Assembly: GCA_009692425.1 (NCBI GenBank)
Contig: SHZF01000008.1
Span: 1-64,000, forward strand
Reading direction: 5' to 3'
Length of the DNA: 64,000 nucleotides
Origin: Myxococcales bacterium
GTDB lineage: Bacteria > Myxococcota_A > UBA9042
Below the pieces are notes generated by a model. The model made no database searches, was not told the DNA's origin, and saw only the letters and a program-made list of their open reading frames with translations. This document shows, one piece after another, positions 1 through 9,100 of the stretch (its first letter is position 1; every line of letters begins with the position of its first letter). The translations under genes were made by a program, and so were the position numbers.

Positions 1-3000
1 TGCATGAATCCACCGTGCACGAGTTCTTGTCGTCGCACGGCTTCGGCACGCTCTTGCACTTGTCGACGGCGCACTTGCCCTTCTCGGTGCACGGGTCGCC
101 GTCGTCGCACGCCGCGCCGTCGATCGCCTCGTAGACGCAGCCCTTCTGCTGGTCGCACTTGTCGAACGTGCAGTCGTTCTTGTCGTTGCACGTGTTCTGC
201 TTGATCTGGCAGCCTTTCTTGGGGTCGCAGCCGTCGAGCGTGCACAGATTCTTGTCGTCGCAGTCGATCGTGATGCCCTGGCAACCGCCGCCCGCACACT
301 TGTCGCTGCCCGTGCACGCGTCGTTGTCGTTGCAACTCACGCCGTCGTTCGCCGCAATGACGCAACCCTTGGTCGGCGAGCACTGCACGACGACGCCGCA
401 CACGCCGTCGGCCTTGCACTGCACCGGACCACCTACGCACGCGCCGGTACCGCTGCACTTGTCGGCCTCGGTGCACGCGTTGCCGTCGTCGCACGCCTTG
501 CCGGTCCCCGCCAGCACGGCGCACGTACCCTTCGAGCACGATTCTTCGGTGCATGGGTTGTTGTCGTCGCAATTCTTGGCCTTGCCGATGCACTTGCCGC
601 CGATGCACGTGTCGCCGGTCGTGCACGCGTCGCCGTCCTGGCAGTCCTTGTTCTCGATGACGACGTTCTTGCAGCCGCCCTTGCCGTCGCAGTTGTCGAT
701 CGAGCACGAGTTGCCGTCATTGCAGTCGAGCACTGAACCTTTGCAGGTGCCGTCCTTGCAGGCGTCCTTGGTGGAGCACGGGTCGCCGTCGTCGCACGTC
801 AGGTTGTCGTCCAGCACGACCGAGCAACCACCCTTCGCCTTGTTGCAGACATCGATCGTGCACGGATTGCCGTCGTCGCACTTGACCAGGATGCCGGTGC
901 ACACCTGCTGCAGGCAGGTATCCTTGGCGGTGCACGCGTTGCCGTCGTTGCACAGCGCGCCCGTCGCCAGCGCAGCGTGGTCGCAGCCGAATACCTTGTC
1001 GCAGATGTCGGCCGTGCACTTATTGTCGTCGTCGCAGTTGACCTTCTTGTCCGACGTGCACTTGCCCTGCACGCAACTGTCGGCGGCGCTGCACGCATTG
1101 CCGTCATCGCACGGCGCTGCATTCAGCTTGGGCTTGCCCTCGCACTTGCCCGACACCGCGCTGCACACCTGATCGAGGCAGGGCTCGTTCTTGTCGGGCG
1201 GGCACGTCACCTCGGTCTTGGCGGCCTTCTCGCACACGAACAGGCCGGCGCCCTTGCCGATGCATTTGAACGTGCCGTTGCACAGGTTGCCGTCGTCATA
1301 GCTGAGGCATTCGCCGTCGGTCTTGCACTTGCATGTGTTCTCGTCGCCGATGCACTTGCCGCCATTGCACTTGTCGTTCGGCGTGCACGCGTTGTTGTCG
1401 TTGCACAGTTCGTTGTCCGGCAGTGGCTTGCCCAGACAGCCCTTCTTGGAATCGCACACATCGGTCGTGCACGGCTCGTTGTCTTCGCATTTCACCGCGA
1501 TGCCGACGCACGAACCGTCTTTCGTGCAACTGGCGTTCTGCAGGCACTTGTTGTTCGCCGCGCACGGTGCCGCTTCGGGCTTGAGCACAACCGCGCACTT
1601 GCCCGAGGCGGCGTCGCACGTGTTCTTCGAGCACTCGCTGTCCTGCGAGGCATCGCAGGTGACGACCGTCTTGAGATCGACGGCGCATACGGCCGCCTTC
1701 GGCCCGGGGATGCACCGCACCAGGCCGTTGCAGATGTTGCCGTCGTCGTAGGTCGCGCACTCGAGGTCCGACTTGCAGCCGACGCACGAATTCGTCACCG
1801 CCACGCACTTGCCGGCGTCGCAGTAGTCGTCGCTCGTGCACGACAGCCCGTCGTCGCACTTGGCGCCGCCGGCCAAGGGCAGCTTCTGGCAGCCGAACTG
1901 CGTCGAGCAGAAATCGTTCGTGCACGGGTTCTGATCGTTGCAGACGATGGCCTGGCCGTCGCAGATGCCCCCGCTGCAGAAATCCTTCTCCGTGCACTTG
2001 TTGCCGTCTTCGCACGGCACGGCTTCTTGTTTCGCGTGGGTGCACGCGCCGGTCTTCACGTCGCATGCGTCCGCCGTACACGGCAGGCTGTCGGCGCAGT
2101 CTTTCTTTTTGCCCTTGCACGCGGAGCCGAGGCACGTGTCCGGGATCGTGCACGGGTCCCCGTCGTCGCAAAACTTGCCGTCCGTCGGCACGTGCAGGCA
2201 GCCGATTGCGGGCTGACACGAGTCATTCGTGCAGCCGTTCTTGTCTTCACACTGGCCGGTTGATTCCCACTTCTTGCCCGCGCAAGCCTGCACTTTCGTC
2301 TTGGGGTCGAGCCCGCAGGCATCGGCCGATGTGCACTTGTCGCCGTCGTCGCAGACCGTGCCGTCGGGCTTCGGCGTCACGGCACAGTAGCCGCAGTCCG
2401 TGCCGACAATGCATTTCTTCTCGTCGCAGGCGTCGTCGGTGCACGGGTTGCCGTCGTTGCACACGAGCTTGGCGCCTTCGCACTTGCCCTGCTTACACTG
2501 GTCCTGTTTCGTGCAGCCGACGCCGTCGTCGCAGATGCCCGACAGCTTCGGCACCAGCGTGACGGTGCATGTCGGCGTGTTGGGCACCGGCACGGCATCC
2601 ATGCACGGGTTGCCGGTGGTCAGCGCCCCGTGCGGCTTGCCGGTGCACTTGGCGTTGACGCAGATGTCGTCGATCGTGCACGAGGCCCCGTCGTTGCACG
2701 GCTCGCCCTGCTTTGCCGGGAGCTTCTCGCAACCGAACTTGCTGTCGCATTTCTCGGCCGTGCACGGGTTGCCGTCGTCTTTGCACGTCACTGGGATGCC
2801 GCCCGCGCATTTGCCGGTCTTGCATTTCTCGGCTTCGGTGCACTGGTCGCCGTCGGAACACAGGGAGCCGTCCGCCCGCGCCAGGTGCGCACAGCCGGTC
2901 TTCGCATCGCAGGTCGCGTCGGTGCACGCGTTGCCGTCGTCGGGGCACTGCTCGTCCTTGATCACCTTGGACGCGATGCACGCGCCTTTGTCGCAGACGT

Positions 3001-3571
3001 CGCCGGTTGTGCAAGCGTTGCCGTCGTCGCACACGTTTTTATTGTTTGAATTCAAGCATTTGCCGTCGTCGTCGCAGGCGTCCGTCGTGCAAGGCTTGCC
3101 ATCTTCGCACGTGACTTTGCCCGAGCACGCGCCTGCGGCATCGCACACGTCGGCGGTTGTGCATTCCTTGTTGTCGTCGCACTTGGCGCCGGCGTCGGTG
3201 CCGACCAGCACGCACACCGGCTTGGCCAGCGAAAGGTCGCACGTCGCGCGCTTGCAGTTCGGTCCCGCCAGCGCCTTGCAGTCTTCGTCGGTCGTGCAAT
3301 CGGCCTTGGCGTCTGCCCCGAGGTCCTGGCCCTTCGGCGCGTCCTTGGCACTAGGGCCCGCGTCGGCGTCGTCCAGTACGACATCCGCAGCGTTCGCCGT
3401 GTCGGGCTCGACCGCACCGCCAGCCGCAGGCTTGACCGGGTCTGCGCCGCACGCCCCGAGGGCCCCGACGGCGAAGGTGATGGTGGCGAAAAGCGCGGCC
3501 CGCACGCCCTGACGAGGCAGCGTAGCGTGAAGAATCGGCGCGAAGTGACTAGAGCAAGGCAAGCGACGCAT
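1..3571 (-). CDS. Very large Cys-rich repeat lipoprotein (C-terminus beyond window)
   Basis: The frame is open from an ATG at 3571 to the left window edge, at least 1190 residues; I checked it at the start, near 2250-2290 and at 1-50. The start has a strong GGGAGG ribosome site about 8 bases upstream. Residues 24-41 form a hydrophobic signal ending in a lipobox (Leu-Gly-Ala-Cys41), so export and lipidation are likely. A low-complexity Asp/Ala linker follows, then tens of units of about 35-45 residues built on C-D-D-G-N-x-C-T-x-D-x-C, each with about six Cys, probably disulfide-bonded. Such repeats are typical of secreted myxobacterial/deltaproteobacterial proteins, but no biochemical role is known to me. 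It is divergent from a related gene at 3967. Plus-strand frames here are shadows. Confidence 0.85.
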   Translation of the reverse strand, partial: MRRLPCSSHFAPILHATLPRQGVRAALFATITFAVGALGACGADPVKPAAGGAVEPDTANAADVVLDDADAGPSAKDAPKGQDLGADAKADCTTDEDCKALAGPNCKRATCDLSLAKPVCVLVGTDAGAKCDDNKECTTADVCDAAGACSGKVTCEDGKPCTTDACDDDGKCLNSNNKNVCDDGNACTTGDVCDKGACIASKVIKDEQCPDDGNACTDATCDAKTGCAHLARADGSLCSDGDQCTEAEKCKTGKCAGGIPVTCKDDGNPCTAEKCDSKFGCEKLPAKQGEPCNDGASCTIDDICVNAKCTGKPHGALTTGNPCMDAVPVPNTPTCTVTLVPKLSGICDDGVGCTKQDQCKQGKCEGAKLVCNDGNPCTDDACDEKKCIVGTDCGYCAVTPKPDGTVCDDGDKCTSADACGLDPKTKVQACAGKKWESTGQCEDKNGCTNDSCQPAIGCLHVPTDGKFCDDGDPCTIPDTCLGSACKGKKKDCADSLPCTADACDVKTGACTHAKQEAVPCEDGNKCTEKDFCSGGICDGQAIVCNDQNPCTNDFCSTQFGCQKLPLAGGAKCDDGLSCTSDDYCDAGKCVAVTNSCVGCKSDLECATYDDGNICNGLVRCIPGPKAAVCAVDLKTVVTCDASQDSECSKNTCDAASGKCAVVLKPEAAPCAANNKCLQNASCTKDGSCVGIAVKCEDNEPCTTDVCDSKKGCLGKPLPDNELCNDNNACTPNDKCNGGKCIGDENTCKCKTDGECLSYDDGNLCNGTFKCIGKGAGLFVCEKAAKTEVTCPPDKNEPCLDQVCSAVSGKCEGKPKLNAAPCDDGNACSAADSCVQGKCTSDKKVNCDDDNKCTADICDKVFGCDHAALATGALCNDGNACTAKDTCLQQVCTGILVKCDDGNPCTIDVCNKAKGGCSVVLDDNLTCDDGDPCSTKDACKDGTCKGSVLDCNDGNSCSIDNCDGKGGCKNVVIENKDCQDGDACTTGDTCIGGKCIGKAKNCDDNNPCTEESCSKGTCAVLAGTGKACDDGNACTEADKCSGTGACVGGPVQCKADGVCGVVVQCSPTKGCVIAANDGVSCNDNDACTGSDKCAGGGCQGITIDCDDKNLCTLDGCDPKKGCQIKQNTCNDKNDCTFDKCDQQKGCVYEAIDGAACDDGDPCTEKGKCAVDKCKSVPKPCDDKNSCTVDSC

Positions 3572-3895
3572 TGGGGGGTCCCTCCCGAGAATGACCGCGA
3601 TCCATGCGGGTGGGGCGGGCAGGTCGTTACATCGACAGCATCGCATGCGTGGTCGCACGGACCGACGCGGTTCGCGATGCGCTCTACCGGCCGCGCACCC
3701 AGTTCCCGACGACAACGGGCTGTTCGCGCACGATAGCAGACGCGCGGCGTGACCGGCAAGCAAATCGCCGCCAGATTCGCACTCCTTTGTGTCCGGCGAA
3801 GTGTAAAGGTTTGTGTAGACCCGAAGCGGCGCGGGCCTCGTGACAGCTGGGCGGGAGGGTTGGGGCGCTGCGGCACCTCGTGCAGGTCTGCGGGT

Positions 3896-3924
3896 TTGCC
3901 GCTCGCGTCGGGGGCGGCTAGACT
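3896..3924 (+). promoter_or_regulatory. Putative sigma70-type promoter of the MopE-like gene
   Basis: TTGCCG at 3896-3901, a 17-bp spacer and TAGACT at 3919-3924, about 40 bp upstream of the ATG at 3967. The rest of the divergent intergenic region, 3572-3895, holds no gene I can support. I could not find an equally good promoter for the minus-strand gene. Confidence 0.55.
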
Positions 3925-3966
3925 GGCACGTTCCTGCCGGTGTTTGGCGTTGGCGGGGGAGGCACG

Positions 3967-6036
3967 ATGGGGCGAGAACGGAGCCTGCGTCACGACCGGT
4001 CCGAGCGGCGCCCGGGCCGAGCGCTGGCCTGCGTGCCTTCCGCCGTGCGGTTTGCGATGGGCTGCGTAGTGCTGTGTGCCGGGGGCCTGGTCGGCGGCTG
4101 CAGCGACACCGAAGTGCAAGGCAAGCTCGCGACGGGAGCCGGCGGCACGCTCGCGTTCGACAACGGCGGCAGCCTGACCGACGGCGTCGCGGCCCCGTCC
4201 GACACGAATGCAACGCCAGACGCGGCGATGTCACCGGGTACAATCGACATGGCGGGTTGGTCCGAACCGGACGTGCCGCCGGCACCGGGCACCTTCGGCG
4301 CGCCGTGCGAGAGTGCGGAGTTGTGCGATTCGGGCGTGTGCGTCGAGGGCGCCAACGGCAAGTACTGCACGAAGACCTGTAGCGGCATGTGCCCATCGAA
4401 CCATTACAAGTGCCAGGAGTGGACGGCGCCGAGCGGCGACGTGAGCTTCATCTGCCTGCCGCGCTTCAAGACGCTGTGCTTTCCGTGCCAGGAGCACAAG
4501 GAATGCAATGCTGAAGGCGAATCTGGCAACCTCTGCCTGGCGTACGGCTTGGAGGGGAGCTTCTGTGGCGTCAAGTGCGACCCTCTCAACCCGCTGTGCC
4601 CGCCCGGCTACGGCTGCTCGTCGGTGGTCGACGATGCCACGGGCTTGAAGTCGAACCAGTGCCTGCGCTCCGGCGCGGGCGGTTCAGGCCTGCAATTGTG
4701 CGAATGTGCGCTGAAGTCGATTGAGCAGGGCCTCAAGACGAAATGCGCGGTCCAGGCGATCGTCTACGACAAGAAGGCGACCTGCTGGGGCACGCGGCTG
4801 TGCAAGGCCGACGGCCTGACCGCGTGCTCAGCCAACGTGCCGATTGCCGAGAAGTGTGACGGCTTCGACAACGACTGCAACGGCAAGGTCGACGACTTCG
4901 AGGAGAAGAACCTCGAGTGTTTTTCGAAGCCCAACGAATTCGGCAAGTGCAAGGGCCTCGTGCTCGATTGCGTCGAAGGCAAGGAGACGTGTTCGGCCGT
5001 GCCCGCGAAGCCTGAGGCGTGCAACGGTGTGGACGACGACTGCGACGGCACGACCGACGAGGGACTGTGCGAGGACGGCGACCCTTGCACGAACGACGTC
5101 TGCAACACCGACGGCTCTTGCAAGCACGTACAGTTGGCCGGGATGCTGTGCGACGACGGCTCGATCTGCACGCAGACCGACAAGTGCCTGGCCGGCAAGT
5201 GCGTCGGCGGCAACGTGCTGCCGTGCGACGATCAGGACACGTGCACGGCCGACTCCTGCGATCCATTCACGGGGTGCGTGCACAAGCCGGCGTCGGATGC
5301 CGTGTGCAAAGACGACGGCAACCCGTGCACGCTCGATCAGTGCCAGCAAGGGCAGTGCGTGCACCCACCCGCGAGCGGCAAGCCGTGCACCGACGAGGGC
5401 GAGGCGTGTACGCAGGACACGTGCGAGCAAGGCGCATGCAGCCACCCGCCGGTCAAGGAGGGCACGCCGTGCCAAGACGATGGCAAGCCGTGCACGGTCG
5501 ACGTGTGCACCGCCGGCAAGTGCGCCCACCCCAACGGCGACGGCCAGAAGTGCCAGGACGACGGCAAGGCGTGCACCGACGACGTGTGCCAGGGCGGCGG
5601 GTGCTTTCACCCGTTCAACACGACGCCGTGCGAAGACGGCAACTTCTGCACCGAGAGCGACCAGTGCTCCGGCGGCACGTGCAAGCCGGGCGCGCCCAAG
5701 AACTGCAACGACAGCAACCCGTGCACGAACGACGCGTGCAACACGAAGACGGGCTGTGTCAAGACGAACAACGACTTTGCGTCCTGCACCGCGGGCGCGA
5801 CGGAGTGTCCGCTCGGCCAGTGCTCGGGCGGCAACTGCTTTTCCAAGGCGAACGTCACCTGCCAGACCAAGATCAGCGCGGACCTGTGCGGCAAGATCGA
5901 CGTCGCGGGCCTGTGCACTTCGTCGGGCAAGTGCGTCGTGTCGAAGCCGCCGCCGCAGTACACATGCCCCGGCTGCAACGGGCTGTGCGTGAAGTGTTTC
6001 GGCATCCAACTCTGCCTGCCGCTTTTCGGTCCATGA
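3967..6036 (+). CDS. MopE-like Cys-rich surface lipoprotein
   Basis: About 689 residues. I start at ATG 3967, which has a GGGGGAGG site directly upstream, rather than the ATG at 3940. The N-terminal region has a basic stretch, a hydrophobic segment and a Val-Gly-Gly-Cys lipobox. Two Asp-rich calcium-binding-like motifs of the MopE/putative metal-binding family occur near residues 296 (CDGFDNDCNGKVDD) and 351 (CNGVDDDCDGTTDE). They are followed by about eight C-x-D-D-G-x-x-C-T-x-D-x-C units like those of the divergent gene. An outer-surface protein stabilised by disulfides and possibly metal is inferred. MopE binds copper in Methylococcus, but most relatives have no proven function. Confidence 0.85.
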   Translation: MGRERSLRHDRSERRPGRALACVPSAVRFAMGCVVLCAGGLVGGCSDTEVQGKLATGAGGTLAFDNGGSLTDGVAAPSDTNATPDAAMSPGTIDMAGWSEPDVPPAPGTFGAPCESAELCDSGVCVEGANGKYCTKTCSGMCPSNHYKCQEWTAPSGDVSFICLPRFKTLCFPCQEHKECNAEGESGNLCLAYGLEGSFCGVKCDPLNPLCPPGYGCSSVVDDATGLKSNQCLRSGAGGSGLQLCECALKSIEQGLKTKCAVQAIVYDKKATCWGTRLCKADGLTACSANVPIAEKCDGFDNDCNGKVDDFEEKNLECFSKPNEFGKCKGLVLDCVEGKETCSAVPAKPEACNGVDDDCDGTTDEGLCEDGDPCTNDVCNTDGSCKHVQLAGMLCDDGSICTQTDKCLAGKCVGGNVLPCDDQDTCTADSCDPFTGCVHKPASDAVCKDDGNPCTLDQCQQGQCVHPPASGKPCTDEGEACTQDTCEQGACSHPPVKEGTPCQDDGKPCTVDVCTAGKCAHPNGDGQKCQDDGKACTDDVCQGGGCFHPFNTTPCEDGNFCTESDQCSGGTCKPGAPKNCNDSNPCTNDACNTKTGCVKTNNDFASCTAGATECPLGQCSGGNCFSKANVTCQTKISADLCGKIDVAGLCTSSGKCVVSKPPPQYTCPGCNGLCVKCFGIQLCLPLFGP

Positions 6037-6129
6037 CGCTGTTCGGCACCTGACCCGGTCACCGGTTTGGGACGCAACTCGCTTCTGAATGCGGGTCGGG
6101 CGCCAGGACTGACGGGCGGGCCGGGTTTC

Positions 6130-6158
6130 TTTCGGCCGCGCTCGCGTCGGTCTAGGAT
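6130..6158 (+). promoter_or_regulatory. Weak putative promoter of the tamB-tamA pair
   Basis: TTTCGG at 6130-6135, a 17-bp spacer and TAGGAT at 6153-6158. A start of transcription about 7 bases after the -10 would fall almost at the ATG (6167), so the message may be nearly leaderless. The -35 match is poor. Confidence 0.35.
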
Positions 6159-6166
6159 GCGGGGCG

Positions 6167-9100
6167 ATGGCCGTGCGCCGTACCCACCTCCCACCCGGTG
6201 TCACGCGACTGCTGCACGCGGCGTACCTGCTCGCCGTGCAGGCGACGGTCGGCCTGCTCACGTTCGCGTTGTTCGGCTGGTTTGCGGTGAATTCGCCGTC
6301 TACGCCGCGGCGGTTGGGGGCGCTCGTCTCCAATGCGCTGCCGGGCGACCTGGCGATCGGGCGCGTGCGCTGGGGGCCCGGCTTGGACCACTTCCGCGTC
6401 GACGACGTCGTGGTGACCGACCCGCACGGAGCGCGCGTGCTGGCCGTGCGGCGCGCGGAGGCCTGGGTCGGCATTGGCCGCGTGCTGCTGGGGCTGGCGC
6501 TCGGCGATCGCACGCTGTCGGTGCGGGTCGAGCAACTGGAACTCGACGGGCTCGACGTGCGCGTCCGCAACGACAGGATGGGCCGGCTGACCCTAGCGAC
6601 GGCCTTTGCCGACCCCGACGAGCCACCGCCGCCCGAGCCGCCGCGGCCCTTTCGCCTCGATGTCGTCGCGAGCCGGGTGCGCGGGCTCGCCATGGCCATG
6701 GACCTGCCGGGGTCGAAGCTGGACGTGGTGGGCGTCGACTTCGATGGGGCGATGCAATTCCGGTCTGGCGAGGGGCCGGTCCACGTCGGTTGGCAGTTCG
6801 AGCGGTTGGTCGGTCGACGCATCGAGATGGCGTACGCGTCGATGAAGGACCTGCCGCCGATTCCGCCCGCGTTCGTGCGCGTCGACCGCGTCGAGGGGTC
6901 GCTGGAGCGCGTGCGCCTGCGCGGGGTCGATTGCGTGCTCGATCGCGTGCGGCCCTGGCACGACATCGCCTTGCCGGACACGGCCCTGGTCAGCGCACGC
7001 ATCGACATGGAGCTGAAGCCCGAACTGTCGGTCGATGCCAGCCACTTGCGCATGGAGACTTCGACCGCCTCGACGTTCCTCGGGCCGATGCTCGGCCGGC
7101 TTTTTGACTGTCGGCTCGGGCTTGACGGCGGCTTCCACTTCGACCTCGCGCACGGCTTCGTCGCCGAGGCCGATGTGACCGCGGCCGGCTTGCTGGCGGG
7201 CTTCGACGTGCGCGTGCTCAGGGGGCACGTGTGGACCGAATCGGCGGCGCCCGGCAACACGCTCACGCGGGTGCGCACGACCAATCTCGACCTGCGCGGC
7301 TACGGGGGCGCGATCCGCGCGCCCTGGATCGACTACACGATGACGAAAGACGACCTCGCCCACCTCGTGCGCGGCCGGTTCACTTTCGATCGCGTGGCGC
7401 CGCCGACCCTGCTCGCCGCACCGGGAGCCGGAGCTTTCCGCGGCGGGTGGCTGCTGTTCCTGCAAGGCGCACTGTCGGGCGACGTGGGCGTGGCGGTGCG
7501 GACCCGACTGACCCCGCTCGAGGAGCCGAACGTCGAGGTGGACCTGGCGCTCGACTGCGACCTCGACCTCGAGCGCAGCGGCATCGGCGTGCCGTTGCGC
7601 GACGTGGTGCCGACCCTTTTCCTGCGCGGCGGCATCGGCTTCCACATGGGACCGGGCCGGGTCATGGCGAATGATTTCCACGACGTGCTGTTGCATACCG
7701 GCGAGAGTCGGACGCACAGCCTCACAGACCCGGTGCTGCAGCGCGCGGAGTGGGTACGGCTCGACGGGAGCCTCGAACTCGCCGGCCCAGGCTCGCACTT
7801 CACCCTCGCAGCTCACGTGCCGCGCATCGAACGGCTCGCGCCACACCTCGGCGTGACGGGCCGCGTCGAACTGGGTAACACGCAGGTGCGCGGCCCCATG
7901 CAGAGCCCCGACGTGGTCGGTGAACTGCGCGTGCACAATGTGGTGGCGGCCGGCATCGAAGTCGCTTCCGCACGCACGCTGGTGCGCGTCAAGGAGGGGA
8001 CGGTCTGGCTCGATGGGTTCAAGGCCCAGACGAGCCTGGGTTCGATCGCGGCCGACATCAAGGCCCATGTGCTCGGCGCAACGCTGGCGCAGACGCCGTC
8101 GCGTCGCACCGTCGCCGTGCGTGGGCTCGAGGTGCGAGGCCTCGACCTCGGCAGCGTGCTGCCCCGCTTCGGCACGCCGGGGATTGCCGGGGTGGTCGAT
8201 CTGCGCGGTGCCTCCGTCGAAATGGATCTCGGCGACCCGATGGCGTCGCTGCGGCTGCACGGGGCACTGGACGTGGTCGGGTTCGACGGCTACGGCGAGC
8301 GCCTGCCGAAGCTCTCGGCGCATCTCGGGATGCACGGGCGCCGGCTCACGGTCACCGCATTGCGCGCGACCCTGGAGACTGGCGACGACGTGACGGGGAG
8401 CGCCGAAGTCGACCTGTCGACGATGGCATGGCGGGTCGACGCCGACCTGCCTGTGCTGCCGATGAAGACGTGGCACGCGGTCGAAAAGCTCGACCTGCCG
8501 ATGCAGGGCGCTCTCGGTGGACGGCTGCAGGCCGAGGGCAACCTCAAGGACTTCGCGCTCGAAGCGGATCTCCAGATCGTCGGGCTGCAGTGGGGCGAGC
8601 GGCCTGCCGCGGAGACGTGCCTGAAGGGGCCGATCTATGCGCTTGGCGACGCAACGCTGCACATCGTCAAACCGCGCGGTGGCGACATGAGCTTGACGTC
8701 CGAGTCGTTCTTTCCCCATTTCAAGCTTGCGCCGGGGAGCACAGTGGCGTTCGCCGGCCTCAAGCCGACCGAAGTGATGCTGCGGATCGCGTCGGACGGA
8801 CCCTTCGATCCCGGCGAGTTGTCGGGCTGCGCGTGCGCCGGAGAACTATTCGGCATGGACTGTGCGGCCGGCGTCGCGATGAAGGTCGACGTCGAGACAG
8901 ATGTGCAACTCGACTTTCGCCCGGGAGCCCGGCCCTTCGGGGTCGAGGCCCGGTTTCGGCCGGGCGGGCTGATGGTCGATTTCGGCGCGGATTTCCTGCC
9001 CCTGACGAACCTCGAAAAGACGGAGGTGGCGGTCGTGCCGGGCGCCATCCGTTTTGCGGGCGCGCTGTTCGACCTCGGGCGCAACCAGTTCGAGATGTGC

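Noticed and set aside
159-2263. Long plus-strand frames (337 and 428 codons) across the Cys-rich gene
   Set aside because: They are mirrors of the repeating minus-strand codons, with His/Ser- or Ala/Val-only composition; the minus frame has the signal, the Cys repeats and the ribosome site.
4828-7284. 818-codon minus-strand frame
   Set aside because: It spans two well-supported plus-strand genes and is low-complexity Arg/Ser/Thr; a shadow of high-GC coding DNA.
6593-8719. 708-codon minus-strand frame opposite tamB
   Set aside because: Antisense shadow rich in Arg/His/Gln without domains or a ribosome site.
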